Positions 17,933-27,210 of a stretch of DNA of 44,134 nt are shown one piece after another. How positions within the stretch are numbered: the stretch's first letter is position 1; each line of letters begins with the position of its first letter. The DNA is taken from NCBI RefSeq assembly GCF_000423585.1, contig NZ_KE384059.1, positions 19,140 to 63,273 on the forward strand. Reading direction: 5' to 3'. Below the pieces are notes generated by a model. That model was not told where the DNA came from, did no database searches, and worked only from the letters and a program-made list of their open reading frames with translations. This stretch comes from Salinimicrobium xinjiangense DSM 19287 (GTDB lineage: Bacteria; Bacteroidota; Bacteroidia; Flavobacteriales; Flavobacteriaceae). The translations under genes were made by a program, and so were the position numbers.

Positions 17933-18112
17933 AGCCCCCTAGCCCCCGAAGGGGGAATTAAATTTGTTTCTGAACTGATATCTTTTATTGCTCTTCATTC
18001 TGAGAACCTGTTTTTTATTATTTCAAATTCCGATAAACAAGCACCAAATTCCAATATGGAACGGCCTACTGAGCACCTCCAAACCATACTCCCCCTTCGG
18101 GGGCCGGGGGGC
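17933..18112. repeat. Inverted pair of CCCCC-hairpin REP-like elements filling the miaB gap
   Basis: AGCCCCCTAGCCCCCGAAGG, continuing as GGG, occupies 17933-17955, and an inverted, slightly diverged copy occupies about 18091-18112. Each contains a 5-bp CCCCC/GGGGG stem with a 3-nt loop. Between them, at 18024-18054, is a 7-bp-period tract in which CAA-type cores end exactly every 7 bases (18026, 18033, 18040, 18047, 18054). One copy abuts the start codon of the sigma-54 activator and the other supplies the TAG stop codon of miaB. I see no gene in the gap. Confidence 0.7.
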
Positions 18113-19551
18113 TACTCACTTAACCCAACCGCTTCTCCTATCAAAGTAGCGCTGGTGCAGTCGTTTATCTTTACGTTTACAAAGTCCCCAACTTTATACT
18201 GCTCCTTCGGAAATACAGCAACAGTATTTTGCGTGGTTCTTCCGCTCCAGTGGAGGTCAGATTTTTTGGATTCCTTTTCGATCAGTACCTCCACTGTTTT
18301 TCCAACAAACTGTTGAGTGCGGTAGTGACTGTGCTTTTGCTGCAGGTTCACTATTTCTGTCAACCTTCTTTTTTTCACTTCCTCGGGCACGTCATCTTCA
18401 AGCTTTCTTGCAGCCATTGTCCCCGGCCTTTCTGAATAGGCGAACATGAATCCGAAATCATATTTTACATACTCCATCAATGACAGGGTATCCTGGTGAT
18501 CTTCTTCTGTTTCAGTAGGGAAACCGGTGATCATGTCCTGAGAAATAGCACAATCGGGCATCAACCTTCTAATATTGTCTATCAATTCAAAATATTCTTC
18601 CCGTGTGTGAAGACGGTTCATGGCCTTCAGTATCCTGTCGCTTCCGCTTTGTACCGGCAGGTGAATGTATTTACAGATGTTCGGGTACTTTGCCATGGCT
18701 TCGATCACATCTAAAGTCATATCCTGCGGATTTGAAGTAGAGAAGCGAATTCTCATTTTAGGATGGGCTTCAGCAACCATTCTTAAAAGCGCTGCGAAGT
18801 TTGTCGCGGTGGCTTTCTGCATTTCCGAAGCATTTTTGAAATCCTTTTTAAGTCCGCCGCCATACCATAAGTAGCTGTCCACATTCTGTCCCAAAAGTGT
18901 GATTTCCTTAAAGCCTTTTTCCGCCAGGTCATTCACTTCTTCCATTATGCTCTGTGGGTCACGACTACGTTCTCTACCGCGGGTAAAAGGGACCACGCAA
19001 AAAGTACACATATTGTCGCAACCACGGGTGATAGAAACAAAAGCCGATACCCCGTTGCTCTGAAGACGTACGGGAGAAATATCACCGTAAGTTTCATCTT
19101 TGGAAAGAATTACATTCACGGCATTTCTTCCTTCTTCTACTTCGTTGATGAGGTTAGGAAGATCCTTGTAGGCATCGGGTCCCACCACGAGGTCCACGAT
19201 CTTTTCCTCTTCCAGGAACTGGGCTTTTAAACGCTCGGCCATACAGCCGAGCACGCCAACCTTCATCCCCGGATTGATCTTCTTAACTGCATTATATTTT
19301 TCCAGCCTTTTTCTTATCGTTTGTTCCGCTTTGTCGCGAATGGAACAGGTGTTAATAAGAACCAGGTCTGCTTCCTCCAGACTTTGAGTGGTATCAAAAC
19401 CTTCTTTGGCAAGAATGGAAGCCACGATCTCACTGTCGCTAAAGTTCATCTGGCAGCCATAGCTCTCGATCATCAGCTTTTTTCCGTTTCCGGCCTTAGG
19501 CTGCATCACCAGTGCATTTCCCTGTTGTTTTTCGTCTATAATCTTCTCCAT
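18112..19551 (-). CDS. miaB: tRNA-2-methylthio-N6-dimethylallyladenosine synthase
   Basis: MiaB is a radical-SAM methylthiotransferase that adds the 2-methylthio group to i6A37 of tRNAs reading UNN codons. The N-terminal domain has the three cluster cysteines Cys33 (YGCQMN), Cys69 (NTCS) and Cys103 (LGCMAE). The radical-SAM motif is Cys178-x3-Cys182-x2-Cys185 ([10 protein letters not shown]). A C-terminal TRAM domain covers about the last 65 residues. The 479 residues are slightly longer than average because of an N-terminal extension. It has a good promoter and its stop codon falls inside a REP-like element. Confidence 0.95.
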   Translation of the reverse strand: MEKIIDEKQQGNALVMQPKAGNGKKLMIESYGCQMNFSDSEIVASILAKEGFDTTQSLEEADLVLINTCSIRDKAEQTIRKRLEKYNAVKKINPGMKVGVLGCMAERLKAQFLEEEKIVDLVVGPDAYKDLPNLINEVEEGRNAVNVILSKDETYGDISPVRLQSNGVSAFVSITRGCDNMCTFCVVPFTRGRERSRDPQSIMEEVNDLAEKGFKEITLLGQNVDSYLWYGGGLKKDFKNASEMQKATATNFAALLRMVAEAHPKMRIRFSTSNPQDMTLDVIEAMAKYPNICKYIHLPVQSGSDRILKAMNRLHTREEYFELIDNIRRLMPDCAISQDMITGFPTETEEDHQDTLSLMEYVKYDFGFMFAYSERPGTMAARKLEDDVPEEVKKRRLTEIVNLQQKHSHYRTQQFVGKTVEVLIEKESKKSDLHWSGRTTQNTVAVFPKEQYKVGDFVNVKINDCTSATLIGEAVGLSE

Positions 19552-19585
19552 AATTCAAAAAAGTACCAATTGGTAATTGAACGCG

Positions 19586-19617
19586 CAAAGATACGTTTTT
19601 AGTTGGGATGTGACAAA
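19586..19617 (-). promoter_or_regulatory. miaB promoter (TTTG-N20-TATCTTTG)
   Basis: On the minus strand TTTG (19617-19614) is followed after 20 bases by TATCTTTG (19593-19586). The ATG is 34 bases further on. Both elements match the Bacteroidota consensus. Confidence 0.65.
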
Positions 19618-19700
19618 GTGACAGGAGGAAATATTCGAAATTACCAGGAGCTCCAAAAACTCATTTCTCAAAATAAAAAAGCCATATTTAAAAATTCCTA

Positions 19701-19708
19701 TACTTTTG
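19701..19708 (+). promoter_or_regulatory. -7 element of the topA promoter
   Basis: TACTTTTG followed by CA, 19 bases before the topA ATG. No clear TTG was found at the expected -33 distance. Confidence 0.5.
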
Positions 19709-19727
19709 CAGAACTAAAAAAGATACT

Positions 19728-22271
19728 ATGGCAAAGAATTTAGTGATCGTAGAGTCCCCCGCAAAGGCAAAGACCATCGAAAAATTCCTGGGCAAGGATT
19801 ACACCGTGGCCTCGAGTTTTGGTCATATTGCCGACTTACCCACCAAAGAACTTGGTGTGGACACTGAGGGTGATTTTACTCCTAAATATATAGTGTCAAA
19901 AGATAAGCGGGAAGTGGTGAAAAAGCTGAAGGATCTCGCTAAAAAAGCAGATATGGTTTGGCTGGCAAGTGATGAGGACCGGGAGGGAGAAGCAATTGCC
20001 TGGCACCTGGCCGAAGAGCTGGACCTGGACAAGAACAAAACCAAAAGGATTGTGTTTCATGAGATCACGAAATCTGCAATTCTTAAGGCTATTGAAAATC
20101 CCCGCGGAATAAATTATAACCTTGTAAACGCCCAGCAGGCCCGAAGAGTTCTCGATCGTTTGGTGGGATATGAACTTTCGCCTGTGCTCTGGAGAAAAGT
20201 GAAAGGCGGACTATCGGCCGGGAGAGTACAATCTGTTTCGGTACGGCTGATCGTTGAGCGGGAGCGGGAAATTCAGAATTTTAAAGCAGAAGCTTCTTTT
20301 AGGATAGATGCCGAATTTACCAATGAAGAAGGTAAATCCTTTAAGGCAAAACTTCCGAAGAACTTTGACACCAAAGCTGAAGCTGAACAATTCCTTTCAG
20401 ATAATCTGCGAGCGAATTTCAAAGTAGCAGACCTTACTACTAAACCGGCTAAGAAATCTCCGGCGCCACCGTTTACTACTTCGACACTACAACAGGAAGC
20501 CGCAAGAAAACTTTATTTCTCGGTAAGTAAGACCATGACCATGGCCCAACGTCTTTATGAGGCGGGACATATTACTTATATGAGAACAGATAGCGTAAAT
20601 CTTTCTGAAGATGCGCGCAAGGGAGCCAAAAAGGAGATTTTAGATGCCTACGGCGAAAAGTACAGCAAAACCCGTCAGTTTAAAGGAAAAACTAAAGGCG
20701 CGCAGGAGGCTCACGAAGCCATAAGGCCCACAAATTTTGCTGCTCACAGCGTAAGGGCAGATCGCGACGAACAGCGATTGTATGAGTTGATCTGGAAGCG
20801 AGCTATCGCATCTCAAATGAGTGAAGCCGAACTGGAGCGCACGAATGTGAAAATTGAAGCCGATAAGCACGATAAGCAGTTCACTGCAAACGGAGAGGTG
20901 CTTAAGTTTGACGGTTTTCTAAAAGTTTACCTGGAAGGTAGGGACGAAGAAGACGAAGAATTGCAGGAACAGGAAGGAATGCTCCCGGCACTTCGTAATA
21001 ATGAGAAACTCAAAAATAATTACATAACAGCGGCCGAAAGATTTACGCGTCCGCCTTACCGCTATACTGAAGCTTCTCTTGTGAAGAAACTGGAAGAACT
21101 GGGAATTGGTCGTCCATCAACATACGCGCCTACTATTTCTACCATTCAAAACAGAAACTACATTGAAAAAGGTTCTGTGGAAGGTACAGAGCGTGATTAT
21201 GTGCAGCTGACACTTAAGGGAGAGAAGATAAACGAGAAGAAGCTTACCGAAACTGTGGGCAGCGACAAAGGGAAATTAGTGCCTACAGACGTTGGGATGG
21301 TGGTAAATGACTTTCTTGTCAACCATTTTTCGGGCATTTTGGATTACAATTTCACTGCGAAAGTAGAGCAGGATTTCGATGAGATAGCCGAAGGCAATGA
21401 GGAGTGGACAAAAATGATGAGGAATTTTTACAATGATTTCCATCCGCATGTTAAAGATGTTGCCGAAAATGCCGACAGGGAAGTAGGGGAACGTATCCTT
21501 GGGAAAGACCCTGCTACCGGAAAACCTGTAAGTGTACGGTTAGGAAAGTTTGGTCCTATGGTGCAAATGGGATCTGTGGAGGATGAGGAAAAACCTAAAT
21601 TCGCAAGTCTTTCGCCTGATCAAACACTGGATTCGGTCACTTTTGAAGAGGCAATGGAGTTGTTCAAGCTTCCTAAGGAACTTGGAGAATATGAGGGAGA
21701 GACCGTGGAAGTTAACAATGGCCGCTTTGGACCTTACGTTCGCTACGGAAAGAAATTTGTTTCTCTTGAAAAGGGGGAAGACCCTATAGAAGTTACCATG
21801 GAGAGAGCTCTGGAACTTATTAAAGAGAAGGAAAAAGCCGATGCACCTATCTATGAATACGAAGGACTTCCGGTGCAAAAGGGAGTTGGTCGTTTTGGGC
21901 CTTTCCTTAAGTGGAATGACATGTTCATCAATGTGAACAAGAAGTATGATTTTGATAATCTTTCCGCAGAAGATATTGAGGAGCTGATTGAAGATAAAGT
22001 AAAAAAGGAACGCGAGAAAGTGATCCACAACTGGGAAGAGGAAGGAATACGGGTTGAAAAGGCCAGGTGGGGACGCTCCAATATTATAAAAGGTAAAACC
22101 AAGATTGAATTACCAAAAACGGTAGATGCTGCCAAACTGAGTCTTGAAGAGGTGAAGGATATTATCGAGAAAAAAGCACCAAAGAAGAAAACAGCTAAAA
22201 AATCTACAGGTAAGAAGAAAACCACTACCAAGAAAACAACCCGGAAAAAAACCACAGCCAAAAAGAATTAA
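19728..22271 (+). CDS. topA: DNA topoisomerase I
   Basis: TopA is the type IA enzyme that relaxes negative supercoils. The Toprim domain starts at residue 3 (NLVIVESPAKAKTIEKFLG) and has the acidic cluster DEDRE at 82-86. The active-site tyrosine is Tyr284 in HITYMRTDS. The C-terminal part carries three short repeats of the type KFGPMVQMG, RFGPYVRYG and RFGPFLKWN in place of zinc fingers. It ends in a lysine/threonine-rich tail of about 30 residues that probably contacts DNA. Length is 847. The arginase-like gene follows only 3 bases after its stop, so the two share a transcript. Confidence 0.96.
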   Translation: MAKNLVIVESPAKAKTIEKFLGKDYTVASSFGHIADLPTKELGVDTEGDFTPKYIVSKDKREVVKKLKDLAKKADMVWLASDEDREGEAIAWHLAEELDLDKNKTKRIVFHEITKSAILKAIENPRGINYNLVNAQQARRVLDRLVGYELSPVLWRKVKGGLSAGRVQSVSVRLIVEREREIQNFKAEASFRIDAEFTNEEGKSFKAKLPKNFDTKAEAEQFLSDNLRANFKVADLTTKPAKKSPAPPFTTSTLQQEAARKLYFSVSKTMTMAQRLYEAGHITYMRTDSVNLSEDARKGAKKEILDAYGEKYSKTRQFKGKTKGAQEAHEAIRPTNFAAHSVRADRDEQRLYELIWKRAIASQMSEAELERTNVKIEADKHDKQFTANGEVLKFDGFLKVYLEGRDEEDEELQEQEGMLPALRNNEKLKNNYITAAERFTRPPYRYTEASLVKKLEELGIGRPSTYAPTISTIQNRNYIEKGSVEGTERDYVQLTLKGEKINEKKLTETVGSDKGKLVPTDVGMVVNDFLVNHFSGILDYNFTAKVEQDFDEIAEGNEEWTKMMRNFYNDFHPHVKDVAENADREVGERILGKDPATGKPVSVRLGKFGPMVQMGSVEDEEKPKFASLSPDQTLDSVTFEEAMELFKLPKELGEYEGETVEVNNGRFGPYVRYGKKFVSLEKGEDPIEVTMERALELIKEKEKADAPIYEYEGLPVQKGVGRFGPFLKWNDMFINVNKKYDFDNLSAEDIEELIEDKVKKEREKVIHNWEEEGIRVEKARWGRSNIIKGKTKIELPKTVDAAKLSLEEVKDIIEKKAPKKKTAKKSTGKKKTTTKKTTRKKTTAKKN

Positions 22272-22274
22272 CCA

Positions 22275-23429
22275 ATGGAACTGGATTTTTTTACACCGGT
22301 TAATGAGGATCTCCTTGCCGAAACCGGGAATAAACTTGCTTCCTCCCTGCGCCTGCACCTGGCAGATAAGGCCTTTCCCGACCTGGAAGGGGTGAAAATC
22401 GCCATTTTTGGAGTGCTGGAGGACAGGCTGGATGAAGACAGGAGTGGAGAACCTTTTAATTTCGACGGCATTAGAAAAGAATTCTATAATCTTTTTGCCG
22501 GAAACTGGCACCTTAGAATGGCCGACCTGGGAGATATCCAAAAAGGAGAAAGTGTAGAAGACACTTTTTTCGCAGTGCAATCTGCGGTGTCTGAATGTCT
22601 TAAAAAGGGAATTATACCGGTTATTCTTGGTGGCAGTCAGGACCTGCTTTATGCACAATATCGGGCTTACGACGGAGTGGAAAGTATGGTGAATCTTGTC
22701 AATATAGATTCTCAATTTGACCTGGGTGATGCCGACAAGCCTATAAGCAATAAGTCATATGTGGGAAGGATTGTAGTGACCAAGCCTTACAATCTCTTTA
22801 ATTACTCCAGTCTCGGGTATCAGACTTATTTTAATTCCCAGGATGAGATCGAATTGATGGAAAGACTGTTTTTTGATGCTTACAGACTTGGGGAGGTAAC
22901 TGGAGAAATTGCTGTTGTAGAGCCTGTCATGAGAGATGCGAACCTGGTGGGGATAGACTTGGGAGCAGTAAGCGGAGGGGCTTTGGGTAATTACAGATTA
23001 AGATCGCCCAATGGGTTTGACGGAAAAGAGATCTGCGCCCTGGCGAGATATGCGGGAATTAGCGATAAAGTGTCCTCCTTCGGAATTTTTGAATATGCTT
23101 CTGACTATAATTTTCCTTCGGCTCATATGCTGATCGCCCAAATGATGTGGTATTTTATAGAAGGAGTGAATTTTAGAAAGAATGAAAATACTATTTCCGC
23201 AAAAAAAGAGTTTATAAGATATCAGGTTCCTATTGATGATGAGGTACTTGTTTTTTATAAGAGTCCGGTGAGCGGTCGCTGGTGGATAGAAATACCCTTT
23301 ATTTCACCCGCAAATAATAAATTGAAAAGACATTCGTTATTACCTTGCACGCAAGGAGATTATCTGGATGCCTGTAATCAAATTATTCCCGAAAGGTGGT
23401 ATAAAACAAAGAGGAAGAACGAAATTTAA
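22275..23429 (+). CDS. Arginase-fold (formimidoylglutamase-like) protein, metal site degenerate
   Basis: The fold resembles the ureohydrolase family (arginase, agmatinase, formimidoylglutamase), and homologues in related genomes are commonly named that way. The metal-binding motifs appear changed. The GGDHS position reads GGSQD (119-123), the DAHxD position reads DSQFD (145-149), and the SxDxD position reads GIDLG (226-230). Both metal-binding histidines would be glutamines and one aspartate a glycine. The 384 residues exceed the usual 310-330, with an extended C-terminal region. It sits 3 bases after topA and 114 bases before gldK. A non-catalytic or altered function is inferred. Confidence 0.7.
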   Translation: MELDFFTPVNEDLLAETGNKLASSLRLHLADKAFPDLEGVKIAIFGVLEDRLDEDRSGEPFNFDGIRKEFYNLFAGNWHLRMADLGDIQKGESVEDTFFAVQSAVSECLKKGIIPVILGGSQDLLYAQYRAYDGVESMVNLVNIDSQFDLGDADKPISNKSYVGRIVVTKPYNLFNYSSLGYQTYFNSQDEIELMERLFFDAYRLGEVTGEIAVVEPVMRDANLVGIDLGAVSGGALGNYRLRSPNGFDGKEICALARYAGISDKVSSFGIFEYASDYNFPSAHMLIAQMMWYFIEGVNFRKNENTISAKKEFIRYQVPIDDEVLVFYKSPVSGRWWIEIPFISPANNKLKRHSLLPCTQGDYLDACNQIIPERWYKTKRKNEI

Positions 23430-23526
23430 CTTTTTATAAACATCTGTAGCTCCCTGCATTTTACCTAAATAAATTGTTTATTAGAAAATAAATAAATAGG
23501 TTTACTGCCTTGAAGCTATTATGTCC

Positions 23527-23534
23527 TAACTTTG
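23527..23534 (+). promoter_or_regulatory. -7 element upstream of gldK
   Basis: TAACTTTG ends only 9 bases before the gldK ATG at 23544. The predicted leader would be about 3-5 nt. A TTG lies 14 bases upstream, shorter than the usual spacing, so the assignment is uncertain. Confidence 0.4.
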
Positions 23535-23543
23535 AGAGATATT

Positions 23544-24899
23544 ATGAGGAAACTTTTTTTGCTTATTGCTGTAATTTCTGTTTTGGCCTCTTGTGGCCGC
23601 GGTGATCAGGGGCAATTGGTAGGCGCGCAGGGGAAAAAATGGCATCCCGAAAAGCCTTTGGGAATGACTTTAATTCCTGGCGGGGCTTTTATCATGGGTA
23701 AAAGTGATGATGATATCGCTGCATTGAACAATGCACCTCCAAAAACTGTGACCGTCCGTTCTTTTTACATGGACGAGACCGAAATCACCAATGCTGAATA
23801 CCGACAATTTGTAAATTGGGTGAAGGATTCCGTTACACGGATGAAGTTGGCCATTTTTGCTGAAGAGATCGGCGAAACTCCCGGTACAGGAGGAATCGGG
23901 GAATTTGCTTTTGCCGATACGGATGAGGCAGATATGACGCCTTACGAAAAGTACATGTACGATAATTACTATAGCCTGGGTGGTTATGAAGGCAGAAAGA
24001 TCAACAAAAGAGTAGATATCATCTGGGATACCAGAGATTATCCCGATGAGTATTATGCCGAAGTAATGGATACTCTTTATATTCCAATTGAGGAGGCATA
24101 CAACGGGCAACGTTCCTTTGATGTTAATCACCTTAAATTCAGATATACCTGGATGGACGTGGGGCAAGCCGCAAGAGCTGAACCCGGCCGTCGTGCTGAT
24201 TTTATAAAAACTGAAGAAATAAAGATCTATCCTGATACCACCGTGTGGATCAAGGATTTTAATTATTCCTATAACGAGCCTATGCACAATGACTACTTCT
24301 GGCATGATGCATATGGCGATTATCCTGTGGTGGGCGTAAACTGGAAGCAGGCACGTGCCTTTGCTCAGTGGAGAACACTTTATCACAATGCTTACCGCAA
24401 GGAAAGAGGAAAACACAATGTCAACTCATACAGGCTTCCAACCGAAGCTGAATGGGAATATGCTGCCCGTGGTGGTCTTGAGTCTGCAAGTTACCCGTGG
24501 GGTGGACCTTATACCAAAAATGACCGCGGATGTTTTATGGCGAACTTTAAGCCTCTGAGAGGGGACTATGCGGCAGACCAGGCTCTTTACACTGTAGAAG
24601 CCAAATCTTACGAACCCAATGATTATGGCCTGTACAATATGGCAGGTAATGTGTCTGAATGGGTATTCTCGTCTTATGATCCCGCTTCCTATGAATATTC
24701 TTCCTCTATGAACCCTTCTGTAAATGATGAGGATAACATGAGAAAAGTGGTACGTGGAGGATCATGGAAAGATGTTGCTTATTTCCTTCAGGTGAGTTCA
24801 CGAGATTATGAATATGCCGATTCGGCCAGAAGCTATATTGGCTTTAGAACTGTACAGGATTATCTAGGTACAGATCTTACCCTTAATCAGAGAAGATAA
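23544..24899 (+). CDS. gldK: Gliding motility / T9SS lipoprotein GldK
   Basis: GldK (PorK in Porphyromonas) is an outer-membrane lipoprotein that forms a periplasmic ring with GldN in the type IX secretion system. I chose ATG 23544 over a TTG at 23532; it gives the signal MRKLFLLIAVISVLASC with Cys17 as lipid anchor. The body is a formylglycine-generating-enzyme-like (SUMF1) fold: GMTLIPGGAFIMG near the start, MDETEITNAEYRQFV, RLPTEAEWEYAARGG, and GNVSEWV with RGGSW near the end. Length is 451 residues. It is first in gldK-gldL-gldM-gldN. Confidence 0.95.
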   Translation: MRKLFLLIAVISVLASCGRGDQGQLVGAQGKKWHPEKPLGMTLIPGGAFIMGKSDDDIAALNNAPPKTVTVRSFYMDETEITNAEYRQFVNWVKDSVTRMKLAIFAEEIGETPGTGGIGEFAFADTDEADMTPYEKYMYDNYYSLGGYEGRKINKRVDIIWDTRDYPDEYYAEVMDTLYIPIEEAYNGQRSFDVNHLKFRYTWMDVGQAARAEPGRRADFIKTEEIKIYPDTTVWIKDFNYSYNEPMHNDYFWHDAYGDYPVVGVNWKQARAFAQWRTLYHNAYRKERGKHNVNSYRLPTEAEWEYAARGGLESASYPWGGPYTKNDRGCFMANFKPLRGDYAADQALYTVEAKSYEPNDYGLYNMAGNVSEWVFSSYDPASYEYSSSMNPSVNDEDNMRKVVRGGSWKDVAYFLQVSSRDYEYADSARSYIGFRTVQDYLGTDLTLNQRR

Positions 24900-24956
24900 A
24901 AAATCCCTATTTTTCACAACAACCTATAACAAAAAAGAACCTAATTTTTATTTATT

Positions 24957-25601
24957 ATGGCACAATCAAAGTCAAGTAAGAAGCTAATGAACATGACGTA
25001 CGGTCTAGGTGCGTCTGTGGTTATCCTTGGAGCACTTTTTAAAATCATGCACTGGCCTTTTGGAAACCTGATGCTTATCATTGGTCTTATCGTTGAAGCA
25101 ATTGTATTTGCTGTTTCAGCATTTGAACCTGTAGATGATGAAGTTGACTGGTCACTCGTATATCCCGAGCTAGCCGGGGGTCAACCTGCTGCAAGAAATG
25201 ATCAGGCTTTGATCAGTGAGCAGGAAACAGAAGGAATGCTTTCTAAAAAACTTGACGATATTCTTCGTGAGGCAAAAATTGACGCTAACCTTATGGGTAG
25301 CCTGGGAGAAAGTATCAGGAACTTTGAAGGTGCTGCAAAAAACCTTTCTCCAACAGTAGAAGCTATGAATTCTCAGAAGAAATACAGTGAGGAAATGAGT
25401 CTTGCTGCAAACCAGCTGGAATCTTTGAATAGCATCTATAAAGTTCAGGTGGAATCTGCTGCCCGACAAACAGAAATAAATGAAGCTGTTGCAGAGAATG
25501 CCGGCAGACTTAATGATCAAATGGAATCTCTGGCTTCCAACCTTTCTTCGCTGAACCATGTTTACGGAGGAATGTTGTCTGCTATGCATGTTAAGGCTTA
25601 A
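24957..25601 (+). CDS. gldL: Gliding motility / T9SS motor protein GldL
   Basis: GldL forms the inner-membrane pentamer that, with the GldM dimer, converts proton flow into motion for gliding and T9SS. Two membrane segments are seen at about residues 17-30 and 36-55. Charged residues inside them, Lys29 and His32 in the first hairpin and Glu47 in the second, are the kind of residues expected in a proton path. A long cytoplasmic helical tail (about 85-214) follows. Length is 214 residues. It lies 57 bases after gldK and 52 bases before gldM. Confidence 0.95.
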   Translation: MAQSKSSKKLMNMTYGLGASVVILGALFKIMHWPFGNLMLIIGLIVEAIVFAVSAFEPVDDEVDWSLVYPELAGGQPAARNDQALISEQETEGMLSKKLDDILREAKIDANLMGSLGESIRNFEGAAKNLSPTVEAMNSQKKYSEEMSLAANQLESLNSIYKVQVESAARQTEINEAVAENAGRLNDQMESLASNLSSLNHVYGGMLSAMHVKA

Positions 25602-25653
25602 GGCTGTTGCAATAGCAAAATAAGTATTATAGAAAATAATTTAAAAATATAGA

Positions 25654-27198
25654 ATGGCGTCTGGAAAACAAACACCAAGACAGAAGATGATTAACCTGAT
25701 GTATCTGGTTTTCATCGCGATGATGGCTCTTAACATGTCGAAAGAAGTACTTACTGCTTTTGGTATGATCAATGAGAGTCTCGCCGAATCAAACGCTTCT
25801 GTTACTGAAAGGAATCTTGCGGCAATAGGGGGGCTTGCCACTAAGGCAGAAGAGCAACCGGCTAAATATGCCCCTTTAAAGGAAAAGGCAGATAGAATAC
25901 ATGAGCTAACGACCGAATTCACTACTTATCTCGAGAATCTTAAGGAAAAAGCTTTAGAGGATAAAGAAGCAGATGAACGAAAAAATTACGAGGCAATGGA
26001 CCAGTCTGCAAAGCTGGATGAATATCTTTTCTCAAGTGGGCAACCAAGTGAAGCCGGAAAGGAATTTCTTGCCGAGATCGAGAAATACAGAGAAGGAGTT
26101 GCAAATGTATTGGGAGATGAGTTCTCTCAAATCGCAGCTGAGGTTAGAAGGGAATTTAGCACAGAACCTGTTGTTGACGGTGAAGGTGTAAAACGCCCCT
26201 GGCTGGCTTACAATTTCGAAGGTTTTCCTTTGATCGCTTCGGTTACCAAGCTTACCCAGATGCAGGGAGATGCAAAGTCTGCCGAGAACGATGCACTTTC
26301 TGCAATGCTTTCGGGGCAGTTACAGAGTGAAGTATCCCTAACAAATTATGAAGCTATCGTTATTCCATCGAAAACAGCTTTCTTTAGTGGAGAGAATTTT
26401 ACAGGTAGTGTGGTATTAGGACGTGTGGATAAAACGCTACAATTTGATAAGGTTGTAATTAACGGGAGAGAAGTTAGCAGCACTGAAGCAGGACAGGTTA
26501 AGCTTAATTTTCCTGCCGGTAACGTGGGAGAAAATGAGATAACAGGGCAACTTCAATTTAAAGAAGGAGACTCTTTGGTAACCATTCCGGTTAAAAGTTC
26601 CTACAGTGTAATTCCAAAGCCAAATTCAGCAGTGATATCTGCCGATAAGATGAACGTGGTATATCGTGGGGTTGCAAATCCAATGACCATTTCTATTCCT
26701 GGAGTAGGAAACGTTTCAGCAAACGCCCCGGGTCTGAGACCTGCAGGTGGTGCCGGTAACTACATCATGGATGTTACTACGCTACAGGCAAGAGAGGTGA
26801 CCATTAATGTGAGCGGACAACTTCCGGGAGGAGACAAGGTAAGCGATAGCAAGACCTTTAGAGTAAGAGATATTCCCAGACCGGTTGGAACCGTGAGAGG
26901 GGAAGACGGTACAGTTAGAATGCAACGTGGAACTCTGGAAATTGCCACCATTGGCGCTTCTCTTCCGGATTTCGAATTTGAAGTTGATCTAAGAGTTACC
27001 GGATTTAAATTCCGTGTGGCGGGTCAACCCACTGTACAAGTAAGAGGTCAACAGCTTGATGCTAATGCAAAAAGAGCTCTAAACCGTGCAGGTAGGGGTG
27101 AAAGCGTTCAAATTTTTGACGTGGAAGCACAACTTGTTGGTAATACCGGTTATAAACTGAAACAGGTTTCCCCGGTGTTTGTAGAGTTAACGAATTAA
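25654..27198 (+). CDS. gldM: Gliding motility / T9SS motor protein GldM
   Basis: GldM is the rotor-like inner-membrane protein with a long periplasmic arm that reaches the GldKN ring. One membrane helix lies near the N-terminus (about 13-33, MINLMYLVFIAMMALNM), preceded by a short basic segment. A helical domain (about 60-220) and several Ig-like beta domains follow to residue 514. The sequence is typical of the family in length and layout. It is translated from the same operon as gldL and is 12 bases ahead of gldN. Confidence 0.95.
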   Translation: MASGKQTPRQKMINLMYLVFIAMMALNMSKEVLTAFGMINESLAESNASVTERNLAAIGGLATKAEEQPAKYAPLKEKADRIHELTTEFTTYLENLKEKALEDKEADERKNYEAMDQSAKLDEYLFSSGQPSEAGKEFLAEIEKYREGVANVLGDEFSQIAAEVRREFSTEPVVDGEGVKRPWLAYNFEGFPLIASVTKLTQMQGDAKSAENDALSAMLSGQLQSEVSLTNYEAIVIPSKTAFFSGENFTGSVVLGRVDKTLQFDKVVINGREVSSTEAGQVKLNFPAGNVGENEITGQLQFKEGDSLVTIPVKSSYSVIPKPNSAVISADKMNVVYRGVANPMTISIPGVGNVSANAPGLRPAGGAGNYIMDVTTLQAREVTINVSGQLPGGDKVSDSKTFRVRDIPRPVGTVRGEDGTVRMQRGTLEIATIGASLPDFEFEVDLRVTGFKFRVAGQPTVQVRGQQLDANAKRALNRAGRGESVQIFDVEAQLVGNTGYKLKQVSPVFVELTN

Positions 27199-27210
27199 AA
27201 AAAATATAAT

